The notes under the pieces: generated by a model
What the model saw: only the letters and a program-made list of their open reading frames with translations
Databases searched by the model: none
Told to the model about the DNA's origin: nothing
In this document: one piece after another, positions 1 through 20,003 of the stretch
Position numbering within the stretch: position 1 is the first letter of the stretch
How the letters are laid out: each line of letters opens with the position of its first letter
Origin: Allodiplogaster sudhausi
Taxonomy: Eukaryota; Nematoda; Chromadorea; Rhabditida; Diplogasteridae
DNA: 64,000 bases
Assembly: GCA_945643635.1 (NCBI GenBank)
Contig: CALZFC010000020.1
Coordinates: 3,137,501-3,201,500, forward strand
Direction: 5' to 3'
Position numbers and translations under genes: made by a program

Positions 1-1027
1 TGGAAATGTTATTAGGACCTTTATGTCGTAAATTTAATTCATTAAAAGAGACTTTTGTCGTATGGGCTCACATTGTATGAGGCGTAGCAGACGATGAGTT
101 TCTTTGTTACAGACTGTCTCAACATATACATATACACATATTGTGGTGCATTGACTGTTGCAATGTTTGGTTTCTCCCGTAATAGAAAGCTGTTGAGCAA
201 CGCTAATTGTTCCTTTTCTTCACAACACATTATTATTCTTGCAGGAACAAATGGACTTTTCAAATACCGTCATCAAAGCTTTCGCTATTTCTCTGTTATT
301 GGTACTCACGCTTGGACACTTCATTTTCTCGCAGGAAAGGCTACTATACGGTATTTGAGATCAATGGCCATGAGAATCGGAGACAATATGTATGCCTAAT
401 TGGAAGCTGAATTACATTTATAAAGACCTAGATTATTAGGGAGGCATCGGAAGAAACTAAGTGCAGAATATATCTACATTTCAGCAGTTGAATTTTGCAT
501 CTTCAGTTGTCCGTGTCTCTCCTTTACTATCATTTACGTGATGAACAAATGTTAGTATCGCTGGATTGTTTCAACATCGTTCATGGAAAAATTCAAAGAC
601 ATAATGAGAATTTCGTTTATTGCAGTTTTTGCTATTTTTAAATCTACATATTCAAAACAAAAGCGCCACTTTTCAGGCAACTTGAGACTCTTCCTTTCAC
701 TGATGCCCCTCTCAGCTTTCGCTATCGATGTCTGCCTTCCGTTATTGGACGCGTTTGTTGTTCCCATCAATGGGGAAATTATTTCCCTTCTTCGTTATAT
801 CTTCATGGCAATCGCAGTCCTATTTTACACTGTGAGAAGCAAAGATGCGAATAATTTTTCTTACTTTTTTTTTTAAATCAGAAACATGTCTATTTAATTA
901 TCTTTTGCGCATTGTTCATTTGCAGATGGAATGTTGCTTTATCTTCGTTATATTCTTTTACTGGATTTGGGCGCACAGACTAATCAGATATCATATGGTT
1001 TGTTGTTCCGTTTTTAACTTCGAATAG
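1..1027 (+). CDS. Multi-span membrane protein family, copy A (5' truncated by window edge)
   Basis: Unrecognised protein family. Visible exons are exon 2 (245-350, 106 nt), exon 3 (485-550, 66 nt), exon 4 (677-831, 155 nt) and exon 5 (926-1027, ending in a stop). Bases 1-6 look like the end of exon 1. The phases join without a stop. Hydrophobic segments occur in exon 2 (KAFAISLLLVLTLGHFIF), exon 3 (VEFCIFSCPCLSFTIIYVM), exon 4 (two segments around LPLLDAFVV and LLRYIFMAIAVLFYT) and exon 5 (FIFVIFFYWIW), so four or five membrane spans. The reading frame was chosen because copies B, D, F and G conserve residues in it, with conservative changes such as VV/II and GEI/GDI, while other frames are not conserved. 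Full length is predicted near 200 residues. Function is unknown; a receptor-like or other membrane role is only a guess. This is the only copy with exons 2-5 all open. Confidence 0.6.
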
Positions 1028-2160
1028 TTCGATTTTTCGTCAAACAAACATCAAAGCTATGTATGTATGTACATAGGTGCATTATTCAGCATCCTGTTAC
1101 GAATAGTGCTCAAATTTCCCTCAAAATTCTTTCTTCTGAATTTATATCGAAAGACTTCAATGAGATAATTACAGGAAAAGAACGCTCAAGCACTGCCATC
1201 CACAAAAAATGCTTTTCAAGAGTCGCGTTTTCCTTCAAAAACTTCGAGTTTATTTTGGTCTGTATTCGAATTCTGTACTACTCAAGTTTTAAATATCTCA
1301 TGAAGAAGAATCACTTACGGGATACAGAAATTCAAATTTTCGAATAATTAAAATAATCCATACCCACCGACGAATCTTACTTTTCTTTAGAGTTCGTTCA
1401 TTTGTATCGCACATTGTTTCCCTTGTTAAATCCTTCGTTTGTCAGTTACCCTTCTCACAAGCTAACATTCTATTATACACATTTTTTCGCCTTTGCCGCG
1501 CTAGTCTAATAAACTATTTTCCATTATACAAGCATACATATGAATGTGCATAAATACATTTGTATGTATATAAACGCGCAAAAAACTTAAGTAACATACT
1601 CTGCGTGCAAAAACGATTGTGAATGAGAAGACAGCAACTTTAAGTGGCAAAGTAGTCATCAATGTGACATAAAAACTTTTTGAAGTGAAGAAATAATTGC
1701 GGCTCTATTCTGTGGATGTAGGAAAGCAGTCCAACTTCATCTATTCGAGTTCTTCGAAGCGCACAAAAAAAATCTCCAATTGACATTTACGACAAGAGAA
1801 ATATGTCGAGGATTCGGGTTAAAACTTTAGTCAATTTTTTCATCTTCAGTTTGAGCTGATCTTATAATTAATTCATTGCTTATAGTAATCACAGATATGT
1901 AGCTATGCACCCAGTGCTACAGGTTTGCAACTGTGATTACTATTCGCAATAAATCATTATAAAAATTTTGCTTCAATAACTTCGTTGTCTTACAAAATAT
2001 AACATTCTCCATCAACATCATACAATTCATTTTCCTCCCTTTAAGCTGGGCTAGGGGTTCCTGTTGTTGTTTTAAATTGAGATTTAGCCGGTTATTACTG
2101 AAATGAAAGTCATATTAGAGTTCCTTGTACAAAATAGTCAGCATGAGATAGTTTCCTAGA
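1028..2160. other. AT-rich intergenic region
   Basis: No gene is supported here. The short open frame at 1063-1347 has no family support and AT-rich composition. A short inverted repeat pairs AGTAATCACAG (about 1886) with CTGTGATTACT (about 1931), giving an 11 bp stem. Confidence 0.5.
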
Positions 2161-2164
2161 AAAA

Positions 2165-2390
2165 AAGTCACATACCTTGCCAAGATGACATGGTTACGGT
2201 ATCCATGAGTTCTTCAGGGAAGCTGGACACGCCGCCGCGTCTCTCGTCGCACTATGCCGCGGTGGCCGCGACAATCATGGCGGCCGTGAAGGGAAACGCG
2301 CCGCCGGAGATGGCGACGGCGCCAGAGATCTCATCCTGCCTCGTCACCCTCCCCATGGTCGTCTCTCTCTCTCGCTCTCCTGTCTTTTGC
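2165..2390 (-). repeat. GC-rich duplicated block, copy 1 (partner 48545-48745)
   Basis: A GC-rich stretch of about 200 bp that is nearly identical in inverse orientation to 48545-48745. It lies just downstream of the small membrane protein gene in both places. On the gene strand it opens a 34-codon frame beginning MGRVTRQDE and ending at a TAG in both copies. The opposite strand also has a longer open frame. Differences between the copies change residues on both strands, so the coding strand cannot be decided. It may be an untranslated region, an exon of an overlapping gene or a decayed exon. A possible splice donor (AAG then GTATGTGA) lies at its 3' end on the minus strand. Confidence 0.5.
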
Positions 2391-2880
2391 TCATGTCTTC
2401 CCAAAAGCCGGTGTTTCCATCGCTGTATTACTTTCTAGACTTGCCCAAAGAAGAAATCTATCGTCCAAGAAACTGTGTTCGCAATGAAGCTCTCCGGCTT
2501 CTTTGACTGTCGTTGAGATGCGGACAAGTCTTGGGACTAGCAACGCTTTTATTTAACAAGAAATAGAGAGGAAAAGTGGGAAGGAACCGCTCAATATGAG
2601 CGAGGCCTGGCGAACTGACTTCTCAAGTCCTGAAAATAAATAAGTTAATTCTTATGTGCTTATATAATATATAATAATAAGGCACTTGGATTCACTTGAA
2701 TATAAATACAAAGGGCAGGCAAATGATGCGAGAATGGACTCATCGTTTCATGCTGCCTAGATAACAAAATCTGAGCATTTGATATCAAATTGAAACATTC
2801 TTTGCGGCCTGAGTGCTCATCTAATGGGGAAATGACGGCAAGGAAGGAAGAAGAAGAAGAAGAACGAATAAGCTGAAGAT

Positions 2881-3472
2881 CTACTTGTTCTCCGCCTTTG
2901 GCTTCGCCGCTGACTTCTTCCCCGCTGTCTTCTGCTTCTTCACAAAGTTTTTAATCTGCATAAAAATACATTTACTTTGATAAATTAAACAGCTAATATG
3001 ACTAGAATGAATTAATCATCGATAAAAGAAGGCTCGAATAACCTCTTTTTCGAGATGCCACGGATGCCGCAGTGTCTTTCTCTTCACTCGCTTCAACTGT
3101 CGCGTCGCCTCTCGCTCGCGCTGGTAGCGCCTGAAAAAAAATTTTTATTTTAATAATAATTGATTGATTTGATTGATTGATTGATAATAACTTTTTTTTT
3201 CAAAATACTTCATTTATTTTACAGTTTAGTCACCTTTTGCTTTATTATTTCTTTCTCGAAATTCATATTTTTCTATTAGTTTAGCCCCACGCATTTACTC
3301 TTTTGAGACAAAAGGGTAACTGGGAATGCTTTACATCTGCATTTTAGGGAGGAAATTTCACAATTAAAATGATAGCTTCTTCAGCTTACTTATACGTGAC
3401 AATCGGCGTGACAATCGTAACGGCGAGAAGGAGAAACAGCAGACAGATCGACGCGTAGTAGAGCCTCTGCTC
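2881..3472 (-). CDS. Small single-span membrane protein with basic tail, copy 1 (3' exons)
   Basis: Three exons on the minus strand: 3472-3390, 3130-3043 and 2955-2881 (stop TAG). The first carries a hydrophobic helix (ICLLFLLLAVTIVTPIV). The second is an arginine/lysine-rich helix (RYQREREATRQLKRVKRKT), and the last ends in a lysine/alanine-rich tail. The shape is that of a one-pass membrane protein with a basic, probably cytosolic C-terminus. No family is recognised. The exon upstream of 3472 was not found, so the N-terminus is missing from this model. An inverted duplicate lies at 47816-48264 with identical exon-2 length (88 nt) and mostly conservative residue changes, which supports the frame and splice sites. 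Confidence 0.6.
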
Positions 3473-3479
3473 CTGCACA

Positions 3480-4590
3480 ACAGCCAGAGCTTACCATTTA
3501 CTTTCTTAATTTTAATCTTCCAGCAATATGTAGTTTTGCCATTTTGTTGATATTTAACTAAAGATCTGACATCCTAGATGGACACTTTATCCCACAAACT
3601 CCTTGTTCGGGTTCGGGGCTGCCGTGTTCACTATATTCGGCTGCCTCCCTATACATTCTTTGCCAGAGCTACATATCTCTACATTTCCCTGATGAACTTA
3701 TTCCAGCAAATTCTTCGAAGGTAGTACATACATATGCCCTTGCCATGTGCTAACCAATTTTGACGGGGGAGCGACTTCAATCCACGGTTTGTCCATGCTG
3801 GGAAAGCCTCGCGGAGTCGACCACCCGAGTGCAGTAAAGTTGGAGTGAATGGGCAATAGTACCCACATCTCTACATATTCTATTCCAATCATTCCATTTC
3901 GTCCATCAGTTGAATATGCCTCTGGTTGTTCAATTAGTTGTACTGCTGTAATTGTCTTAAAAGGACACTCAATCACCCTCCCTTTCTTTCTGTCCCTCGC
4001 TATCACTATCTCGTAATTTCAACTCACTCTCTCTCCCTCTCTCTCGCTCTCCCCCTCTAGACCTAATCACTTTCTCTCCATCGTTCTCATTCTCAATGCT
4101 CTCTCTTTCTCACTAACTCTGCTTGTTGTCGCTCTCTCCCCGACTCTCCTCACTATTTCGTTCCCTCAACTCCCCCTCTCTTTTGTTATTTTTACAAATC
4201 TGTAACGACTACTACAGTCCCATGAATAGGCCCTTACGCTGTGCGGTACTGCAGAACACCATTTAGTTTGATTCCAAATTCATTCATCAATAGCTTGGCA
4301 TTAGTTTAAAGTCAGCGGATTACAACTGCAGTCAAACTATAGTACAAAAAAAGTTTTCCACAATAGCTTTAACAAAGAAACATGTGTATAGTAACTAGAT
4401 AAATATTTAAATTAGGGCAGAATAAAAATCCGTAAAGGAGCTGTATTACGACTTTCAAAATGTACATGTAAGGTTGAACTTATGATAGATTACGAATCAT
4501 GACTTGGATCAAGCTTTTAGTTTACTCGGATAACGCAGAAAGTATGATGGAGAGAGAGAGAGAGAATGGAGAGAGAAAAAGAGAGCTCGC
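3480..4590. other. Intergenic region with CT-rich tract and a dispersed repeat
   Basis: No gene is supported. About 3750-3840 matches 38985-39075 in inverse orientation (shared words TCGACTCCGCGAGGC and GAAGTCGCTCCCCCGT), so it is a dispersed repeat; the 102-codon minus-strand frame over it (3698-4006) is not kept open in the second copy. Bases 4020-4170 are CT-rich simple sequence. Confidence 0.5.
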
Positions 4591-4592
4591 TC

Positions 4593-12961
<8,369 letters not shown>

Positions 12962-13332
12962 CTTCCACTCGTTCTACAACCTGAAACTATCAAATCTGTT
13001 AAAAGAAAACATAAGAAAACGAGAAAATCCGCTTCAAAACAGACAGAAACGCTTAAGATTGCGGGCAGCGAATCCGCATTTCTCAGTCACAGTACTACAA
13101 ATCAATACGGCCAGCCAACGTCACAGCCGGCACCAATTCGTACACGATGGTAAAGTTCGAATGTGCGTTCGTGCCGAGACACCGATTCCTATTGCACGGA
13201 TTGAAAAATTCGCGCAAAATTGTTGCCAAGAAACGACGAATTCGCGGTGGCTGCATCTGATTACTTTTTGTACTCTTGATCCCGGTGTATTCTTGCATTG
13301 TTAATTGCTCTTTCTTTCCAGTCTTCATCATC
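12962..13332. promoter_or_regulatory. Divergent promoter region between Brahma-type gene and G3BP
   Basis: Only 371 bp separate the two divergent start codons, so the stretch must hold both promoters or a shared one. No TATA box is evident. A TTCGCGCAAAA sequence near 13208 resembles an E2F-type site. A pyrimidine-rich AG (TCTTTCTTTCCAG, about 13308-13321) stands just before the G3BP ATG and could be a 3' splice acceptor, either for a 5' UTR intron or for a spliced leader. Confidence 0.5.
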
Positions 13333-16300
13333 ATGAAGGTGGACGTCATCTCCGAGCTGAGTAACGGCGGCTCCGTCTCGATGGGCGACGCGGACCAGCA
13401 CTGCGGTTGCTACTTCTTCTCATTCTTTTTATTTATTCTTCTAAACAATGCATAGTTTGCAATGATTTATTAGTGAAAGATTAAGAGCGACTGAGTAAGC
13501 GTATATGCGCTGAAGAAGTTGAAGTAGGCGCACCGTTAACCCTCAAATGTTTAATGTGAAGACATTCTTGTATTGTTATTGCGAAATTCAGTTTGGCTAT
13601 AGAATGACCCGGGCATTATTATGCGACTAATGTTGACAACAATAGCAAGTCGCGCTTTTTCCAGCTACTGACATTGGACGCGAATTTGTTCGCCGCTACT
13701 ACACTCTGCTTTCCGAGACGCCCGCGTCTATCTTCCGCTTCTACTCTCATGAGTCTGTCTTTGTCCACAACGAACTCCAGGCTGTCGGACAGAAGGTCAA
13801 TCTCGTGGACTCTTTCCGCTTTTCGTTGTTTTCTTTCTTCGCTTCATCACCGATGACAATACCGTTTTGCTTTCAGCAAATCCAAAAGGCGATTGAAGCT
13901 CTTGGCTTCGTCGAATGCAAAGTTCGCATTCATTCAATCAAGGTGCGTGTTTATTTCAATTCATTTCAATTAAACAACTGATTACACAGGAGTATTTCAC
14001 TTTTCCTGTTGACTTTCATATTTATTCACTATTGATGTTAATTCGTTCACTTTTTTTTACTTTTCCTTTGCTTTTAAATAAAAAAAAGCTAAGCGTTTGT
14101 AACGCGGCATTCCTTCAGGGTGCGCATACTATTGGCCAAGCGGATGAGAAGAAGGTTCGTTTACATGATTTATCTCCTTATCTCGAACTCACAGTTGTGA
14201 TTGTTTTGTCGTTTTCGGCAGCTTAGTTTTGCGAATTAAACATGCTGAATAATTTAGAGGGCGTAAGTCAACTCGAGCCTCATATTTAGACGAGCTGTTG
14301 AACTTGTTTCAAGCTTTTGTAGTTGTATTATTAACTTGCAGGGCATCGTGCTGCAAGTGTGCGGCGAGATGGCGCAGAGTGCGGCCGAGCAGTCTCGCCG
14401 CTTCATCCAGACATTCGTGCTTTGCCAGCAGACACCCAAGAAGTTCTTCGTGCAGAACGACATCTTCCAGTTTGTCGACCAGGGCTTCATGGAGGCCGAG
14501 CCCAAGCCGAGCACCCCCGAACCGGAACAGCCGGCTTTGAAGGCCCAGGTACTCAATGGATTACCGTTATCTTGATTTGTTCATTGAGTTTTGCAATTTA
14601 ATCAAAAGTATGATGTGCATATTTGAAGGCGAAGGCTCCTGCGCAGAACGGCCATTCCAACCCATCTCCCAAGGCCGCCGAAGCAGCCCCTGCTACAGGT
14701 ATAAATTGTAGTTGAGAGTTTCTTGAAACTGGCGGTATACATTTTTCATTTGCTTCGTTGTTCCAAAAGTTTCAATCGAAGTTGGCTTTAAGATGTTAAT
14801 CAGTGAGGAGCAGGAAATTTCTTGTTCCTTGTATTTGATGATCATATGCCTATTGTGGGAGTATTAAATTGTAGTTTAATCTTCTCACGACTTTGATTTA
14901 TTCTTCTTCCTTTGCTTTAGCCGCTACAAAGCCGCATGCCGAGGTCGCTGCCAACGTTGCTTCTCCGCCCGCGAAGAAAGAGAGCAAGCAGGAGGTCGAG
15001 ATTCCGCCTCCGCGTCAGCCCACTCCGGTAGCGCCGCCTGCCGAGGTTCATTTTTCATTCTTTCAGACACTCTTTTAACAGGAAAGCCTTTTATCTGATC
15101 GTGAGTTGCATTACATTTCATATAATTTCTACTATAATTTCCCGTCGTTGAGGCGCCTGCCCCTGCCGCTGCTGCGCCCGCACCGCCACCCGCCGCGGCT
15201 GCGCCTGCTCCTCCGGCACCAGCAGCGCGCGCTGAGCCCAAGTCCTGGGCCAAGATGGTAGGCGGTGGAGGAAACAGCTCGTCCCCGCACCACCCGCCGG
15301 CGGCAGTTGCTCCCTCTCCGGCTGCGCCAGCCCCTGCTGCGCCTACTCCCGCCGCGGCGCCCGCTGCCGCCCCCAAGCCGGCCGTGCAGCCCCAGCAGAA
15401 CGGCCATACGGAGCAGAAGGGTGGTGAGTGTGTACTGTTAATGGTTGAGCATTGTAATCAAGGCAGATCAACCATAGCTGAACAAGGTCCATTGCACTCT
15501 CCGATCCGGGGGGCTGGTCTCTCAAATTTTTGCTTTTTCGGTGGTCTATCAATGTAAAGTCTGGGAAAAAGGTATTTTAAAATGCTAAAAACCTATTTTT
15601 TCTTCTGAAAATGAGTATATTCGCCAAATTCTTCTTAAAAGGTTCTTATATTAATTATTTATTATCTTCAGGTAGGCGCTATGCAAAGCGCTATGCATGA
15701 CTTCTCTCTAACAGTCGCTTCACGACGAACTGTTGCTCGCACTCACTATCTGCTCCTAAGTTGCATATTTATCTTCCCTTTGTGTAATCTTTCCCTTGCT
15801 TTCCCTTTGTATGTGTTGTCTTTGCAGTGGTGGGATGTGTTTATCATAAAGCTTTTTTAAGGAAGCAGAGCAACCCGCTTACTTCACAGCACAAACACCC
15901 TTGCACTTTCACTATATAAATTCATAATTCATTGTAGGTTGTGTGATGCATGCTCATTTATTGAGGAGTCAAACACTTTTTGTTTGGAATAATGGAATTG
16001 TTCACTTCGATTTCAAGGTTTGCAGCTAAGTCGGGTATTTGAGAGGATTGTTTGAAAGCGAGGACGTTCAATTTTCGCCGGATTCTGCCCTGTCTTCGTA
16101 GTGATTAACATTATACACTTTTCGGTGAAATTCCAGCATGTTCTCCGATTGCTTCCCATTGTGCCGCCGTACAACTGTCATTGAACTCCATGACAACAGT
16201 AGATAATGACGAGAAGCTGTATCTATACATCAGTCACGGAGAGTTAGCACAGTACATTTGGGGATGTTAGCCAGCCGTGGCGCGTTGCCAAAATTAGCAG

Positions 16301-18257
16301 AAAAGTCTTACAGTAGGAAAATAGGATAGTATTTCATGATTGCATTAAGGGAGATCGTGTTGAGAGCCAAAATTTTTAAAATTTTGTTAAGAGAAATTTC
16401 TGTTTGGTGCTACAGTAAATTTCTAAGTGAGATTCCCGAATTAGACATACTGTAACACCAAAAAATTTTCCAAAGGTCGTCTTGACTCCCCGTGCAGTGG
16501 AATGGGACATTGATAGGGATGCATGGGAGTGAAAATTTAGAAGAAAAAAAACAATAGAAGAAAATTCAATTACGCTAAACGTCAATGCGAATGCATGTAA
16601 TTGTCTGTAAATCGCCCCACGTTGTAGTTCTGCATCGTTGACTTAACAGATCTGCCGTTTGCTCCCGATTTTCATGACAGTGTCCTGCTTTGAGCTTCTG
16701 TATTTTTAATCAAATGTTGCACCAAATCCTTGTCACATCGGCTCATATTGTAGAACAGGGGTGTATCGGAATTCCGAATTCCGACCTTTTTCCCTTCCGA
16801 ATTCCGGTTTCCGAATTCCGTTATGAAAGGGAGCCTTCCGAATTCCGAATTCCGTTATGAAGGCCAGTTCTTCGGAATTTTGTAGCACATTTTATGTATT
16901 AATCTAAGAAGAAAACTGACGCCAGCCCTGAGAAAAATGACGCCAGGTTGACCAATTGTTAATGAAGCTTTCATTTTGAGTCGGGCGAAATTACAATGAA
17001 ATGTTTCGCGGATCTTTCATAAGGGGAGACCTTTTGGGAAGCGCATTTTGGTAAAACTGAAATAAATTTCCAAACTTCACAATATATTAGGTGCTGACAT
17101 AAACCAAAATGATAAAGTTATGGTATCTAAAGTAGATCGGTTAATGGTTTGGGCGAGGCACGGTACGGAACTCGATCAAAAAGGATTAGGTCTCTTGGAC
17201 CCCTGGGGGCCCGAGATCTAGACTCCTCCAAAAGTCAAGATTTCGTCTGACGCTTCGGCCACTTAGAGCCACTTAGAACGAAAGTTCGATGAAGTCATAT
17301 TTGACACGGTGCTCAACCCGATTCCCTTGTTGGGCGGTCGAGTTGGAGGGTGCCGATGGCAGCTGATGTTACCCAGAAAGATGCGGTCGAGAGAGAGAGA
17401 GAGAGGTGAGTCGTAACGGAGCAGGAAGGCTGGAGATGAGCATGGAATTATCATGCTCGGCGATCTCCCTATAGCTGCCGTTCTCCACCGAGCAGTCGAT
17501 CACTGCCCGTGTTTCCCTCTTCCGATTCTCTGCCTCTGTTCAGCGTGCGACTGCGGACGCAACGCGTAGGAGATAAACTGTCCTGGGAGTGAGCGGAGTG
17601 GCTGGAAGAGGAGATGTTAAGTAGGGTGTTGGTAAATCAGTCGGCGAACTCCGCCAGCTTAGCCAGGCGACTGTTGTTCTCCTCGTTCATCGACTTGAGC
17701 AGTGTACCTTCCTGAGGATGTGGATAATGAGGGCGACAGATACTTTTATAGCGACGTAGGAGACGTCAAGGTCTGGGGAAAGTGAGAATTGGGTTCGGTT
17801 TCCCATGTCGATAGGGTGGGAAGAGATAGGATCTGAGAGCGATTATCTCTCGCCTGATCAGAGCGAGGAAATGAGTTGTGTTAAGAAAATATCTTCTCTT
17901 AGCAGAGGAAAAACATGGGTTTGGCTTTATACTGAACTAATTTTATATTTTTGCACCTTTTGCTGAAACTGGTAGAAGTTTTCTATGGGCGCGAGATACT
18001 GTTCAAAACCGAGAGAACAAAAGTAGCTAAAAAATATTTGACAATGTTTTCTTCAGTTTTCATCCAAGTTTTAAATGGCACGGCAGAGCACATCCTCCAT
18101 CTAATCTCACTATTGTTTTATGCCCTAAGCGCGGGAGATAGACCAAAAGTTAGAGAGAGAAAAGTTCCACTTTTCTTATTGAAACTTTGAAGTTCCGAAT
18201 TCCGACCTTTTTTCTCTTCCGAATTCCGATTTCCGAATTCCGTTATGAAAGGGGGCC

Positions 18258-18291
<34 letters not shown>

Positions 18292-20003
18292 CCTTTTTTC
18301 TCTTCCGAATTCCGATTTCCGAATTCCGTTATGAAAGGGGGCCTTCCGAATTCCGAATTCCGAATTCCGTTATGAAAATTTTTATTCCGATACATCCCTG
18401 TTGTAGAACTCAGCCTGATCTTTATTACTATACCGATCGCTAAAATTGGAAGTACATCTAAATTCGAAAAGTTTGCACCCCTCCCCTCTATTTTGCGCCC
18501 GGTTTGCGGCTCTTTAAACAAACGGGACATAATACCGTAGTAATCGTTCAAAAAGTCATGTCTCTCTTACATTCGTCATGTATGTATGTACATCTGCACC
18601 TTTATTTATCGTCATGTATGTACATTTACATTTGCACCTTTATTTATCGACATGTATGTACATTTGCACCTTTATTTATCGTCATGTATGTACATTTGCA
18701 CCTTTTTTTCATTTTCATATACTTCTTGAATATTTCTATTTATACTTCATATGTCCCTCGTTCCTTCGTGTGGCCTCTTTTCTTCTTCCCGTGTCTCTTG
18801 CTTCATCATGCACGCACTTCATATGTCTTCGTTTGTTTGTGCACACAGAGGTATTCGATTCTTTATTCTTTATAAAGGGAATATAAAGGAAAACAATCCA
18901 AAAAAATTCCCGATCTGACAGGCCGGGAGGGAGTACTCCACGGGGAATGCACCGACCTTGTTCAGCTATGAGATCAAAGAAACTGGCCTTTTTTACTGTA
19001 AATATTTCAATTGCTGTAGGCGATCGCAGCAGCGCACTGAAGCTCTTCGTCGGAGGAATCACCCGCAACAAGATTCCTGATTATCCCTCCGAACTGGACA
19101 AAGTAAACGCGCAGTTCTTCCAAGTCTTCGCAGGTTGGTCGTTGCCAGTTATATGTCTTTGGGAATGTATTTTTACATTTGTTTACAATTTATTGCTTTC
19201 GTAGAACTGAGCATTTGAACATGAAAGATGTACTCGTGCGATGTTTCTTTCTTTCTTTATTAATTAATTTATTTATTAAATTCTCTAGTCTGATCACAGA
19301 GGTGGCCGAGGTGGACAACGTGACGATTCCTCGCAAAGTCTTCATCAATGAACCGGGCACCGAACGCCAGATGGCCTTCGCCTTCATCACGATGAAGTCA
19401 ATGGCCGATGTCGACAAGGTCTTCGCCGCCTGCCGCAAGGATGTGCGTTTTCCCTCTCATACTTTGCAACTTATGAAATACATAGAACAAAGTGCATTCC
19501 TTTATGATTTTTCGACCGCATTTCATAACGGGCTTTCTTGATAGTTGGAAGTATGTCTTGAATACACGTAGAACCGCCGGGCATAAGTGAAGTCTTGGCA
19601 TTTGCTTCCTCAGCTACGAATTTTTCTCACGCTGCTGTAACACGATGGGGAAAATTATGGAAAACCTGTGTTGATGTGTTGATTGTGGGCTGTGATAGAA
19701 AGGTTATGCGCGGTTCCCCTTTCAGAAAGTTTGTTTTCATCTTGAATGAATGTGTATATTTCTCTCCGTTTTTCTTTGAAGGAGCACACGAACACGAACT
19801 TCATCAAGATGAGCCTGGAGGCTTTCGGCTTCGACGGCGAGGCGCACGTGTCGATGTCGGAGAACAAGCCAGTGATGCGCCCCGGTGGATTCCGCGGCGG
19901 ACGCGGTGGTCCGGGCGGCAGTCGCGGCGGTGGCTTTGCTCCTCGCGGACGCGGTGGCCCTCGTGGAGGCGGAGGATTCCACTCTGGCGGTGGCCATCAG
20001 TGA
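13333..20003 (+). CDS. G3BP/Rasputin stress-granule RNA-binding protein
   Basis: RNA-binding cytoplasmic protein that nucleates stress granules. Eleven exons: 13333-13404, 13665-13795, 13877-13942, 14119-14154, 14342-14548, 14629-14698, 14921-15045, 15153-15423, 19020 to about 19132, 19300-19442 and 19782-20003. An NTF2-like dimer domain comes first (GREFVRRYYTLLSETP, ALGFVECKVRIHSIK, GIVLQVCGEM, RFIQTFVLCQQTPKKFFVQN). A long Pro/Ala-rich linker follows (about 14640-15420). Then comes an RRM (LKLFVGGITRNKIPDYPSEL, ERQMAFAFITM) and a C-terminal RGG/Gly-rich tail (about 19880-20000). This order is diagnostic of G3BP. The ATG at 13333 was chosen because it opens the NTF2 frame; ATG at 13381 is an alternative. 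The 3.6 kb intron between linker and RRM contains a hAT element (16756-18400). Confidence 0.92.
16764..16866. repeat. Subterminal GAATTCCG array, left end of hAT element
   Basis: Repeated TTCCGAATTCCG units interspersed with TTATGAAAGGG. The same motif set recurs at 18191-18385 at the other end. Clustered short subterminal repeats are typical transposase binding sites in hAT elements. Confidence 0.8.
17637..17711 (-). pseudogene. Exon-like fragment inside hAT element
   Basis: On the minus strand a CATCCTCAG acceptor precedes a 25-codon frame (EGTLLKSMNEENNSRLAKLA and onward) closing with TGA. It is GC-richer than the flanking element and looks like the last exon of a host gene carried by the transposon. 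The source gene is not recognised. A second GC-rich stretch follows at about 17620-17460. Confidence 0.4.
18191..18385. repeat. Subterminal GAATTCCG array, right end of hAT element
   Basis: Tandem and near-tandem TTCCGAATTCCG words with TTATGAAAGGG spacers, including two nearly identical units of about 90 bp. The right terminal repeat of the hAT element follows at once. Confidence 0.8.

Larger units (their letters stand above)
16756..18400. mobile_element. hAT-type transposon, non-autonomous, in G3BP intron
   Basis: Terminal inverted repeats begin CAGGGGTGTATCGGAAT (left) and, read inward from the right end, CAGGGATGTATCGGAAT, a 16/17 match. The element is flanked by a perfect 8 bp target-site duplication TTGTAGAA (16748-16755 and 18401-18408). 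An 8 bp duplication and a CAGGG start are hallmarks of hAT elements. Both ends carry subterminal arrays of GAATTCCG-type repeats. No transposase frame was found, so it is non-autonomous. The interior includes an exon-like segment on the minus strand (17711-17637). Confidence 0.9.

Noticed and set aside
3698..4006. 102-codon minus-strand frame starting MIARDRKKGRV
   Set aside because: It overlaps a dispersed repeat whose second copy (38985-39075) does not keep the frame; no family support.
17951..18190. 79-codon frame in the hAT element
   Set aside because: AT-rich, without transposase motifs (no BED or hATC-like segment); not annotated as a gene.
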